Of a stretch of DNA of 64,000 nt, positions 1 through 6,133 are shown one piece after another. The position numbers and the translations under genes were made by a program. The stretch is from Arthrobacter sp. zg-Y238 (GTDB lineage Bacteria; Actinomycetota; Actinomycetes; Actinomycetales; Micrococcaceae). A model generated the notes under the pieces. That model had not been told where the DNA came from. It was given only the letters and a program-made list of their open reading frames with translations, and did no database searches. Every line of letters begins with the position of its first letter. Within the stretch, counting starts at the first letter, position 1. Location of the stretch: the NCBI RefSeq assembly GCF_024385525.1, contig NZ_JANFLU010000010.1:248001-312000 (forward strand), in the 5' to 3' direction.

Positions 1-167
1 AAGTCGGCCAGGAAGTACTCGCCGCCCGTGTCCTTTGCGACGGCGGCGGTCTTCTCGGGCGACCGTCCCACCACCACTACGTGATGCCCGTTTTCAGTGA
101 GCTGCCTTGCTGCGGCGGCACCGATTCCGTCACTGGCGCCGGTGATCACGATGGTTTTGGGAGACAC
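1..167 (-). CDS. Short-chain dehydrogenase/reductase, N-terminal part
   Basis: The window holds only the first 55 or so codons; the rest lies beyond base 1. The start is GTG (VSPKTIVITGASDGIG...), preceded by an AAGAAAGCAGG-like ribosome site. The N-terminus shows the first Rossmann strand and the TGASDGIG cofactor motif (TGxxxGIG) of classical SDR enzymes, then VVVVGRS, where the residue after the second strand selects NADP(H) or NAD(H). Arg in that position favours NADP(H), which is an inference. The substrate cannot be told from this fragment. Confidence 0.85.
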   Translation of the reverse strand, partial: MSPKTIVITGASDGIGAAAARQLTENGHHVVVVGRSPEKTAAVAKDTGGEYFLAD

Positions 168-646
168 GAAGGCCTGCTTTCTTCAGAGCGCGGCCGTGGC
201 GGCAGCACCCTGTCCACCTTAGCGGCGCGTGCCGCGGACACGGTAGGCGGTTTTCTTCCGCGGCATCAAAGAGCGCCGCATCAAAAAGCGCAGCGGAGTC
301 GCCATGCAGCTGGGACCTGCTGTACCGGCTCAGCCGGGCTGGCCGCCTAGGAGATTTCTAGAACTTCCCGCGCTTATACTCAGCAAATAGACCCCTTCAT
401 CTGCTCACTAGATGCCGCTCCGGACGTTCATAGTGCAGTAAATGTTGCATGCTGACCGGCCAGGGGCATCTACCGCACTATGACTCGGCATGAGACTCCC
501 ATCGACGGCACAGCGTCCCACCGGGTGGTGTGAGTGTTCCTGATGTGACAGCCACGCCTGTCACAGCGACTGGGAAACCGTACCGGGTAGTCCACGTTCC
601 AGCCGGCACCGCACCTGTCGCAGCCGCTGCCCCATTTCTTTTCCCG
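168..646. other. Intergenic region, no convincing gene
   Basis: About 480 bp between the SDR start and the LuxR-type remnant. Open frames here are short, lack recognisable protein features and overlap on both strands. The one clear structure is a perfect inverted repeat at 544-551 (TGTGACAG) and 558-565 (CTGTCACA) with a 6-bp spacer, which could be an operator. It probably contains decayed sequence belonging to the regulator remnant that follows. Confidence 0.5.
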
Positions 647-757
647 GCCACCGCACGCACCTATGTGTCCAGGCTGCTCGCGAAGCTGGGCGCCCGGGAC
701 CGGGCCCAGCTGGTGGGGATTGCGTACGAAACCGGGCTGGTGGTCCCGGGCGGCTGA
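647..757 (+). pseudogene. Remnant of a LuxR/NarL-type response regulator (C-terminal HTH)
   Basis: The frame ending at the TGA at 755-757 encodes TARTYVSRLLAKLGARDRAQ followed by LVGIAYETGLV. This is the recognition helix and C-terminal tail of a NarL/FixJ response regulator: the conserved TV(K/R)xHVSxxLxKLxxxxRxxLV stretch at the extreme C-terminus. The sequence before it in the same frame (from about 530) is unrelated Ala/Thr/Pro-rich translation, and no receiver domain precedes it on this strand. It therefore looks like the 3' end of a deleted or rearranged regulator gene. A fusion to an unknown N-terminus is less likely. Confidence 0.6.
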
Positions 758-778
758 GCACGTGCGCGGACCCAAACC

Positions 779-1762
779 CTAACCCTGCAGCCGCACCAGC
801 TTGTCCGGATTGCGCATCGCGTACACCGCCTGCACCCGGCCATCCACCAGTTCCAGCTGAAACACGGTAGTGACCGCTCCTTCTTCCCGGAACGCCACCG
901 CGGGCAGCCCGTTGAGCTCGACGAATTCGGGGACGGCCCCGGCGCCGTACTTGTCCGCCAGACCGATCATCAACCGTGCCACCTTCTCCGGACCGTAGAC
1001 CGGCCGAAGCGCGGCGCTGACCTTGCCTCCGCCGTCGGATACCAAGACCACGTCCGGAGCCAGCACGTCCAGCAGGGCCTGGATCTGCCCGGTCATAGTG
1101 GCGGCCAGAAAACGTTCGACGGCGGCACGGTGCTCACCTGAGTCCGGCACAGTCCGGGACGTGCCGGATCTCAGGCGGGTCCGTGCCCGGTGAACGGTCT
1201 GCCGCACCGCGGGCACGCCCATCTCGAGGGTCGCCGCAATTTCGGGATAACCGAAGCCGAAAACCTCGTGCAGGATGAACGCCGCGCGCTCCGGACCGCT
1301 CAGGGTCTGCAGCAGTACCAGCATGGCCGTTGACACCTCGCTGGCGGTGAGTACCGCCGCCTCCGGATCCGCCGGCAGCCGTGCAGCGCCGGTAGGCAGC
1401 GGTTCGGGCAGCCACTCACCCGGATAATCCTCCCGCCGCCGGGACGCTGAGCGGAGGGAATTCAGCGCCTGTCGCGAGGCAATCCGGGCCAGGTAGGCCC
1501 GCGGGTTCTCCACCCGCTCCGCTACCTCCCGCCATCGCAGATAGGTTTCCTGCACAACGTCCTCGGCATCGGATACGGTGCCGAGGACGTCGTAGGCAAT
1601 GGTGAAGAGCATCCCGCGGTGCTTCAGGAACTCGGAGTCACGGCAGGTCCGGACTCCGGTCAGCTCCGTGTCGTCGGTGCGGGAGCCGCCGTCGGCGCGG
1701 GCGCCGTCGTCCGCGCGGGAGCCGCCGTCGTCGCCTTGCCGGCCTGCGGACCTGTTGGCCAT
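779..1762 (-). CDS. ECF41-type RNA polymerase sigma factor with SnoaL-like C-terminal domain (SigJ-like)
   Basis: A 327-aa cytoplasmic sigma factor. After a low-complexity Gly/Asp/Ala/Arg-rich leader (residues 1-40), sigma2 begins at FLKHRGMLFTIAYDVLGTVS and includes DAEDVVQETYLRW. Sigma4 lies at about 150-205 (ERAAFILHEVFGFGYPEIA). The C-terminal third (about 215-325) is a SnoaL/NTF2-like domain. Three signatures of group ECF41 are visible: WLPEP in the linker, DGGGKV in the SnoaL domain and NPDKL near the end. In this family the C-terminal domain modulates the sigma factor in place of an anti-sigma factor. The ATG has an AGCGGAG ribosome site. The gene overlaps the upstream oxidoreductase by 103 bp, so the two are probably co-transcribed. 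Confidence 0.9.
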   Translation of the reverse strand: MANRSAGRQGDDGGSRADDGARADGGSRTDDTELTGVRTCRDSEFLKHRGMLFTIAYDVLGTVSDAEDVVQETYLRWREVAERVENPRAYLARIASRQALNSLRSASRRREDYPGEWLPEPLPTGAARLPADPEAAVLTASEVSTAMLVLLQTLSGPERAAFILHEVFGFGYPEIAATLEMGVPAVRQTVHRARTRLRSGTSRTVPDSGEHRAAVERFLAATMTGQIQALLDVLAPDVVLVSDGGGKVSAALRPVYGPEKVARLMIGLADKYGAGAVPEFVELNGLPAVAFREEGAVTTVFQLELVDGRVQAVYAMRNPDKLVRLQG

Positions 1763-2853
1763 GTGTACGCTCCGCTTCGTTTCGCTTCACCGCGGATCCA
1801 CCGCAGTGTCATCCGGCAGATTATTTCCTTTTGGACGGCTGCCGTCCTGCCGTGCAGGTGGAAGCGGATCGGAGAATCGTCGGCAGACAGGAACTGAACC
1901 GCTCCGTCACTGCGGCCCAGACTAATGCACAGGCCGCGGAATCCGCTGTCGTGCCGAACTTCGGCCTTTCCGTCCAGGGCCCGGAGGATGTTTCCCGCCG
2001 CTTCGGCCCCCATCGGCATGGCCGCCGCGCAGCACATCCGCAGGTAGGCGTAGAACGGGTCATCAATCACGGCTGCGTCGCCGGCTCCGTAAATGCGGTC
2101 CTGGCCGCGTACCCGCAGGGTCGGATCCAGGCTCAGCCGGCCGCCGTCGTTCACCGGAAGTCCGCTCGCCGCGGCCAGATCGGGCACTCCGAAGCCGGCA
2201 CACCAGAGCACGACGTCGGCACCCAGGCCGGCGCGAACGTCTCCGCCGGCAGGCACAGGCGTCCCGCTGCGCAGTTCCACTCCTGCCCGTCGGAGGCTCT
2301 TCTCCACGGACCGGCGGGTCTGCGTGCGGAGCCCCGGCACCACGGGACCGGCGCTGTGCAGGCTCACCCGCAGGGAGCCGAAGGACCTGGCCGTCTCGGC
2401 GGCCGTCTCGACCGCGGTCAGCCCGCCGCCCACCACGGCAACGCGGGCACCGGCGGGCAGGGCGGCCAACTCCCTGCGAGCCGACGCTGCCCCTTCCAGG
2501 TGTTCGATCCGCACTGCACCGTCCGGCGCCGTCCCCGCTGCCGAGCCCACGGCGTACACCAGATAGTCGTAACCCGCTTCTGCTCCCCCGGCCAGCTGCA
2601 CGGTCCGTTCCGGCCGAATCTGCACCGCCCGGTCCTGGATCCGACGCACGCCCGGATGCAGGAGAGAGCCAAAATCGGCAGTGGCATCGGCACGGACTCC
2701 GGCAGCGTATTCATGCAACCGGATCCGCTCCACGAACCGGGGCTCAGGCGTCACCAGGACGACGTCTAGTCCCGGCCTCCCACTGGCCGCCAGCCGGTTC
2801 GCTGCCATTACCCCTGCGTATCCCCCGCCCAGAACGACTGCTGTGGTGCCCAT
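1660..2853 (-). CDS. FAD/NAD(P)-dependent oxidoreductase (NDH-2-like), ECF41 partner
   Basis: A 397-aa flavoprotein of the two-Rossmann-domain class II pyridine-nucleotide oxidoreductases. The FAD-binding motif is VLGGGYAGVMAANRL at residues 7-21. A second nucleotide site, VVGGGLTAVETAAE, lies near 143, and the second FAD motif is IYGAGDAA near 275. Its closest general type is NADH dehydrogenase II/AIF-like proteins, but no membrane anchor is evident. It sits just upstream of, and overlaps, an ECF41 sigma gene. Family knowledge says ECF41 factors are linked to a carboxymuconolactone decarboxylase, oxidoreductase or epimerase gene that they transcribe, so this is probably the target. The last 25 residues are Ala/Thr/Pro repeats arising from the shared 18-bp repeats. 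The physiological substrate is unknown. Confidence 0.85.
   Translation of the reverse strand: MGTTAVVLGGGYAGVMAANRLAASGRPGLDVVLVTPEPRFVERIRLHEYAAGVRADATADFGSLLHPGVRRIQDRAVQIRPERTVQLAGGAEAGYDYLVYAVGSAAGTAPDGAVRIEHLEGAASARRELAALPAGARVAVVGGGLTAVETAAETARSFGSLRVSLHSAGPVVPGLRTQTRRSVEKSLRRAGVELRSGTPVPAGGDVRAGLGADVVLWCAGFGVPDLAAASGLPVNDGGRLSLDPTLRVRGQDRIYGAGDAAVIDDPFYAYLRMCCAAAMPMGAEAAGNILRALDGKAEVRHDSGFRGLCISLGRSDGAVQFLSADDSPIRFHLHGRTAAVQKEIICRMTLRWIRGEAKRSGAYTWPTGPQAGKATTAAPARTTAPAPTAAPAPTTRS
1679..1732. repeat. Three 18-bp imperfect tandem repeats in a gene overlap
   Basis: Three consecutive 18-bp units (1679-1696, 1697-1714, 1715-1732), each built on GCGGGAGCCGCCGTCG with a few changes. They lie in the stretch read in two frames: the C-terminal tail of the oxidoreductase (APARTTAPAPTAAPAPTT) and the N-terminal leader of the ECF41 sigma factor (GGSRADDGARADGGSRTDD). 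Repeat expansion probably lengthened both termini at once and created or enlarged the overlap. Confidence 0.75.
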
Positions 2854-2907
2854 GAGTGCACTCCCTGCTTTCGCGTCTCATCCGGCTTCCGCGCCGGCTG
2901 AACATGA

Positions 2908-2934
2908 GACACCGCCCGGGGTGGTTTTGTGACC
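2908..2934 (-). promoter_or_regulatory. Candidate ECF41-dependent promoter of the oxidoreductase-sigma operon
   Basis: On the minus strand, GGTCACA (2934-2928) is followed after 16 bp by TGTC (2911-2908), about 55 bp upstream of the oxidoreductase ATG. This resembles the ECF41 consensus as I recall it (TGTCACA, about 16 bp, CGTC), with one mismatch in each element. Position and spacing fit autoregulation by the downstream sigma factor. The match is imperfect, so it remains a candidate. Confidence 0.4.
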
Positions 2935-2947
2935 GGTTACGGAGAAA

Positions 2948-3265
2948 TTACTCGGGCCGGACGGACACCGTGCCCGCAATTTCCTGCAGGGCCAACACAT
3001 GCGCGTCGAAGCTCTTCCTGCCGGCGGGGGTAAGCGCCACCCAAGTGATCCGGCGGGCGTCCCGGCGGGCCGGCGACGTCGTCTTGGCCAGGCGCACGTA
3101 GCCGGCCTCCGCGAGGATCTTCAGTTGCTTCGAGAGCGTGGCATCGGAAATCCCCAGGGTGTCCCGGAGAACGGCGAAGTCCATCTCCTCCAGGGGGCGC
3201 AGCAGCCCGCAGATCCGCAACCGCGTCGGCGGGTGCACAACATCGTCAAACCGGGATTCAGGCAT
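2948..3265 (-). CDS. Winged-helix transcriptional regulator (MarR/ArsR-like)
   Basis: A 105-aa DNA-binding protein starting at MPESRFDDVVHPPTRLRIC. The body is one winged helix: RICGLLRPLEEMDFAVLRD, then a recognition helix in GISDATLSKQLKILAEAGYV and a wing containing TSPARRDARRITWVALT. The motif order (LSKQLKxLxxxGYVxxxK, RRxTxxxLTxxGR) is typical of small actinobacterial regulators of the HTH_27/MarR-like family that are co-transcribed with a membrane protein. Its start overlaps the end of the upstream membrane-protein gene by 8 bp, so translation is probably coupled. Longer frames upstream of this ATG have no family-like sequence. The ligand and targets are unknown; local autoregulation is likely. 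Confidence 0.85.
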   Translation of the reverse strand: MPESRFDDVVHPPTRLRICGLLRPLEEMDFAVLRDTLGISDATLSKQLKILAEAGYVRLAKTTSPARRDARRITWVALTPAGRKSFDAHVLALQEIAGTVSVRPE

Positions 3266-3734
3266 GCGGCAGGCTGACCGTACGGAGGTGGTCCACAGCG
3301 GCACGGTACGCAACTTCGGCGAGCCATGAGACAAGCACGAAAGCCGCAAGGCCGGTGAGCGTCACCGCCCACGTGATCCCCAGCGACACCAATCCCAGGC
3401 TCACTGAGAAAAGAAAGAGGCAGAGCAGAACAGCCGCGCTGACGGCTCCGGTGGCCCGCGGACCCAACCGGCGGAACTTCAGCCCGGTGTCGCGCTGGAT
3501 CAAATGCAGGATGACGAACAGCAGTCCCACGAGCAGCCACGTCCAAGACGGCGATTCGTAGGCCGCTCCGGGATGGGTGTCTGCTGCTCCAGCCACCCAG
3601 CAGGCAGCCACGCCGCCGAGTCCGGCCAGCAGGGTACGCGGAGGAGCGGCACCTGCTGCCAGGGCGTTGCGGTCCGCGGCAAGGTTCCTGAGCCGGGCGG
3701 CAGCATCCTCAGCCGCACCCAAGTTGTTTTCCAT
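3258..3734 (-). CDS. Membrane protein paired with the downstream HTH regulator
   Basis: A 158-aa protein beginning MENNLGAAEDAAARLRNLAA. It has four predicted membrane helices: about 30-50, 60-82 (WTWLLVGLLFVILHLIQR), 100-120 and 122-142 (WAVTLTGLAAFVLVSWLAEV). The soluble N-terminus is Ala-rich. The gene overlaps the HTH gene downstream by 8 bp, an arrangement common in Actinobacteria in which a small regulator and a membrane protein form a two-gene unit. The first ATG of the frame is at a different, longer start, but residues before MENN have no recognisable content. No enzymatic motif is visible and the function is unknown. Confidence 0.75.
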   Translation of the reverse strand: MENNLGAAEDAAARLRNLAADRNALAAGAAPPRTLLAGLGGVAACWVAGAADTHPGAAYESPSWTWLLVGLLFVILHLIQRDTGLKFRRLGPRATGAVSAAVLLCLFLFSVSLGLVSLGITWAVTLTGLAAFVLVSWLAEVAYRAAVDHLRTVSLPHA

Positions 3735-3799
3735 GTTGGAAAGAGTATTGTCCGGCGACCCCGGAGTCAACGGTCGGCAGTCAACACCCGGGACACGGC

Positions 3800-4525
3800 T
3801 TACGGCAAGGGCTCGTGCGCCGGCTTCGTGGCCGGCTTGGGCGGGGCCGGAGGATGGTACAGCCCGGCGTACTCCTCCAGCGTGATGCCGGCCTCGTGGA
3901 TCTTCCCGGCCGCGTCGGGGCCCAGATAACGCAGGTGCCACGACTCGTAGGCGTAGCCGGTAATAGCTTCGGCACCTGCGGGGTAGCGGATGATGAAGCC
4001 GTACCGATGGGCGTTCGCGGCTGCCCAGGCCCCGGCACCGGTCCCCTCGAAGCAGGCCTGCAGGGAGCACGCGCCGTCGGCGGCACCGATGTCCACGGCC
4101 AGCCCGGTCTGGTGTTCGCTGTGGCCAGGCATCGCCGAAATCGATTCCGCCAGCGCGGAGCCGTAGCGTCCGGTGTAGGCATCGTGCAGCCGGGACTGGG
4201 CTTCGGCGGTCCGGAATCCGCTCACGGCGTCAATGACGACGCCGGCCGCTGCGGCGTCGTTCTTCAGCTGGGCAAAGGCGTCCGCTGCTTCGCGGCGCAG
4301 CGGAACGCCACCGGCGTCGACCACGTCCTCCGGTGCGTAGCCGGGGTCACCGAGCGGCCGCTCCTTGTTCACAACCACGGAAACGCTGCCGGGAGAATCG
4401 AAATCCTGCCCCGGCGGTGCCGTGAAGGCGGACACCGGCTGGTCCACGGAAAAGAGGTAGGCCAGCAGCCCGAGGCACACGCAACCGAGGATAGCGATGT
4501 GCGTGGTGATGTGCTGGCGCGGCAT
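3800..4525 (-). CDS. M15 family D-alanyl-D-alanine carboxypeptidase (VanY-like)
   Basis: A 241-aa zinc peptidase of family M15B that trims the terminal D-Ala of peptidoglycan stem peptides outside the membrane. Residues 8-28 form a single N-terminal membrane helix or signal anchor, followed by a Pro-rich linker. The catalytic domain shows SGFRT (102-106), the zinc motif SEHQTGLAVD with ligands His138 and Asp145, and ESWHLRYLG with Glu194 and ligand His197. Two Cys near 153 and 158 could form a disulfide. The C-terminus is a short Pro/Lys tail. The ATG at 4525 has a GGGAGGGGA ribosome site; an in-frame upstream ATG (4546) is less well placed. No van regulatory genes are nearby, so a housekeeping wall role is more likely than glycopeptide resistance. 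Confidence 0.9.
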   Translation of the reverse strand: MPRQHITTHIAILGCVCLGLLAYLFSVDQPVSAFTAPPGQDFDSPGSVSVVVNKERPLGDPGYAPEDVVDAGGVPLRREAADAFAQLKNDAAAAGVVIDAVSGFRTAEAQSRLHDAYTGRYGSALAESISAMPGHSEHQTGLAVDIGAADGACSLQACFEGTGAGAWAAANAHRYGFIIRYPAGAEAITGYAYESWHLRYLGPDAAGKIHEAGITLEEYAGLYHPPAPPKPATKPAHEPLP

Positions 4526-4650
4526 TGGTCTTCCCTCCCCTCCCACTTTCCCATAGCTGCGGCCGGTCCGGGAGGATCGACGCGTAGGTTCGACAGTTCA
4601 CACCCCGGTCACGCACAGATAAATGCCTAAAAACTCTGCATAGACCGACC

Positions 4651-5991
4651 TTGTTTCCACTGAAACCTAACGGTAAATTTAGGCGGCCGCTTCCTTTTCC
4701 GTACCGCAGCGCCGAAGGGACCATCATCAGCGACACCCAGAAAAACAGCTCCACATTATCCGCGCTTTGGACAATCCAAGCTCTTCTCGCAATAGTCGGT
4801 TCTGCTTCTTCGCTCGCCGTTTCCCTGGTCCTTTTTGAGAATTCTGCCAGCGCCGCGGTCCTTGCCGTTTCCACGTTCCTGGGAGCGGCAGCCGCCATCT
4901 ATCTGGCCCCGTTGATCGGCGGGCTGACCGACCTCTTTTCCCGCCGTACCGCCATCTGCACGGTCAACACCGCCAACGCCGCCGCCATGGCTGCCATGGC
5001 CTGGGCGACCGCCATCCACAGCACGGCCCTGATGCTCGTTTTCGTTTTTGTCACGGCCATCTGTTCCACCGCCTTGGCCCTTACCCTGCAGGCATCGGTC
5101 CGGGTGCTGCGAACCGAAAAGGATCTGACCAAGGTCAACGGAATGCTCGGACTTATTGATTCAGCTCCCGTGCTGCTCGGTCCGCTGTTGGGTGCCGTCC
5201 TGTATTCGCTCGGGATACCCGTCGCAGTCTTCCTGGCCGACGCCGTACTGAGCGTTGCGGGGGCCGCGCTCGTCCTGCTGCTCCCCTGGCCGGCGGAGGA
5301 ACCCCGGGCACGGAAAGTGCAGTATTTCGGCGGCAATGTGAAAGCCGGTTTCCGGTTCATCAATGAGCGCCGTGATTTACTGCGGCTCCAACTCGCCTTT
5401 GCGGTCTACAATTTTGCCGGCGGCCTCTGCGTACCGGTGGTAATTGTCTTTATCCTCTCTTTTCCGGGCACCGGAACACCGGAATGGAATCTTTCCGCAA
5501 GCAATATCGCCAGTGCCCTGGGCCTGATGGCCGGCGCTGCCCTGGTCGCCAGATTCGGCACCTCCGTCTCCCGGGCCAACCTCGTGTGCGGCTCAACGTT
5601 CCTGGGGTCGCTGTTCGGCCGCGCGCTGGTGGTGGTGGCGCCGACCCTCTGGCTCGTCATCCCGGGGATGTTTCTGCGGAATGCGATGGTGCAGGCCACC
5701 AATGCCCCGCTGACGGCGCTGTGGCAGGAACGGACACCGGTTCAGATCCAGGGCATCGTCTTCGGCTGCCGGCGGCTCCTCGGCCAGGGCCTCTTCCCGG
5801 TGGCAGTCCTGCTGGGCGGCGTGCTGGTGGATGCACTGGCAACGGTGGGCGGAATGGACCAGCTCAGTGCCGCCAAGGCAGTGCTCATCATCGGCGGAGC
5901 ACTTGAAATCGCCTGCATCGCCTACATTCGCTTTTCCCGGACGAGCAGGGTCTTCGAACCGGTGGAGGTCCCGCAGTCCACGGCTCCGTGA
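4651..5991 (+). CDS. Major facilitator superfamily transporter (MFS_3/EntS-like)
   Basis: A protein of up to 446 aa with about 12 membrane helices between residues 38 and 430. The loop after helix 2 holds GGLTDLFSRRTAI, matching the G-x-L-x-D-x-x-x-R-R signature A of MFS exporters. The overall pattern, a long central loop with PAEEPRARKVQYFGGNVKAG, fits the enterobactin-exporter-like MFS_3 group, whose members export siderophores, macrolides or other small molecules. The start is uncertain: the frame opens with TTG at 4651 without a clear ribosome site and there is no ATG before the first helices. The substrate cannot be inferred, since no biosynthesis genes are adjacent. Confidence 0.85.
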   Translation: MFPLKPNGKFRRPLPFPYRSAEGTIISDTQKNSSTLSALWTIQALLAIVGSASSLAVSLVLFENSASAAVLAVSTFLGAAAAIYLAPLIGGLTDLFSRRTAICTVNTANAAAMAAMAWATAIHSTALMLVFVFVTAICSTALALTLQASVRVLRTEKDLTKVNGMLGLIDSAPVLLGPLLGAVLYSLGIPVAVFLADAVLSVAGAALVLLLPWPAEEPRARKVQYFGGNVKAGFRFINERRDLLRLQLAFAVYNFAGGLCVPVVIVFILSFPGTGTPEWNLSASNIASALGLMAGAALVARFGTSVSRANLVCGSTFLGSLFGRALVVVAPTLWLVIPGMFLRNAMVQATNAPLTALWQERTPVQIQGIVFGCRRLLGQGLFPVAVLLGGVLVDALATVGGMDQLSAAKAVLIIGGALEIACIAYIRFSRTSRVFEPVEVPQSTAP

Positions 5992-6000
5992 GGTGCGCTT

Positions 6001-6117
6001 AAACAGCCGTGGGGGGGGGGGGGGGGGGGGGGGGGCGGGCGGGGGGGGGGGGGGGGGGGGGGTGGGCGCTGTCACCGCCGCGCGGCCGGGGGCGGGGGCC
6101 CCCCCCCCACGGCCGGT
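6001..6117. repeat. Poly-G tract inside an inverted repeat (probable assembly artefact over a terminator)
   Basis: Bases 6011-6035 are 25 consecutive G and 6041-6062 are 22 consecutive G, interrupted by CGGGC. A run of 10 C follows at 6099-6108. The outer flanks are complementary: AAACAGCCGT-G on the left and C-ACGGCCGGTTT on the right, giving a hairpin between convergent genes. That is where a bidirectional terminator is expected. The very long G homopolymers look like dark-cycle or low-quality base calls from short-read sequencing that entered the assembly. The real sequence here is probably shorter. Confidence 0.6.
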
Positions 6118-6133
6118 TTCTCCTTGACGCGGG

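Noticed and set aside
544-565. TGTGACAG/CTGTCACA inverted repeat as a CRP site or ECF41 promoter
   Set aside because: TGTGA and TCACA are 12 bp apart instead of 6. TGTCACA is present on both strands but no CGTC lies about 16 bp downstream of either copy. Kept only as an unexplained inverted repeat.
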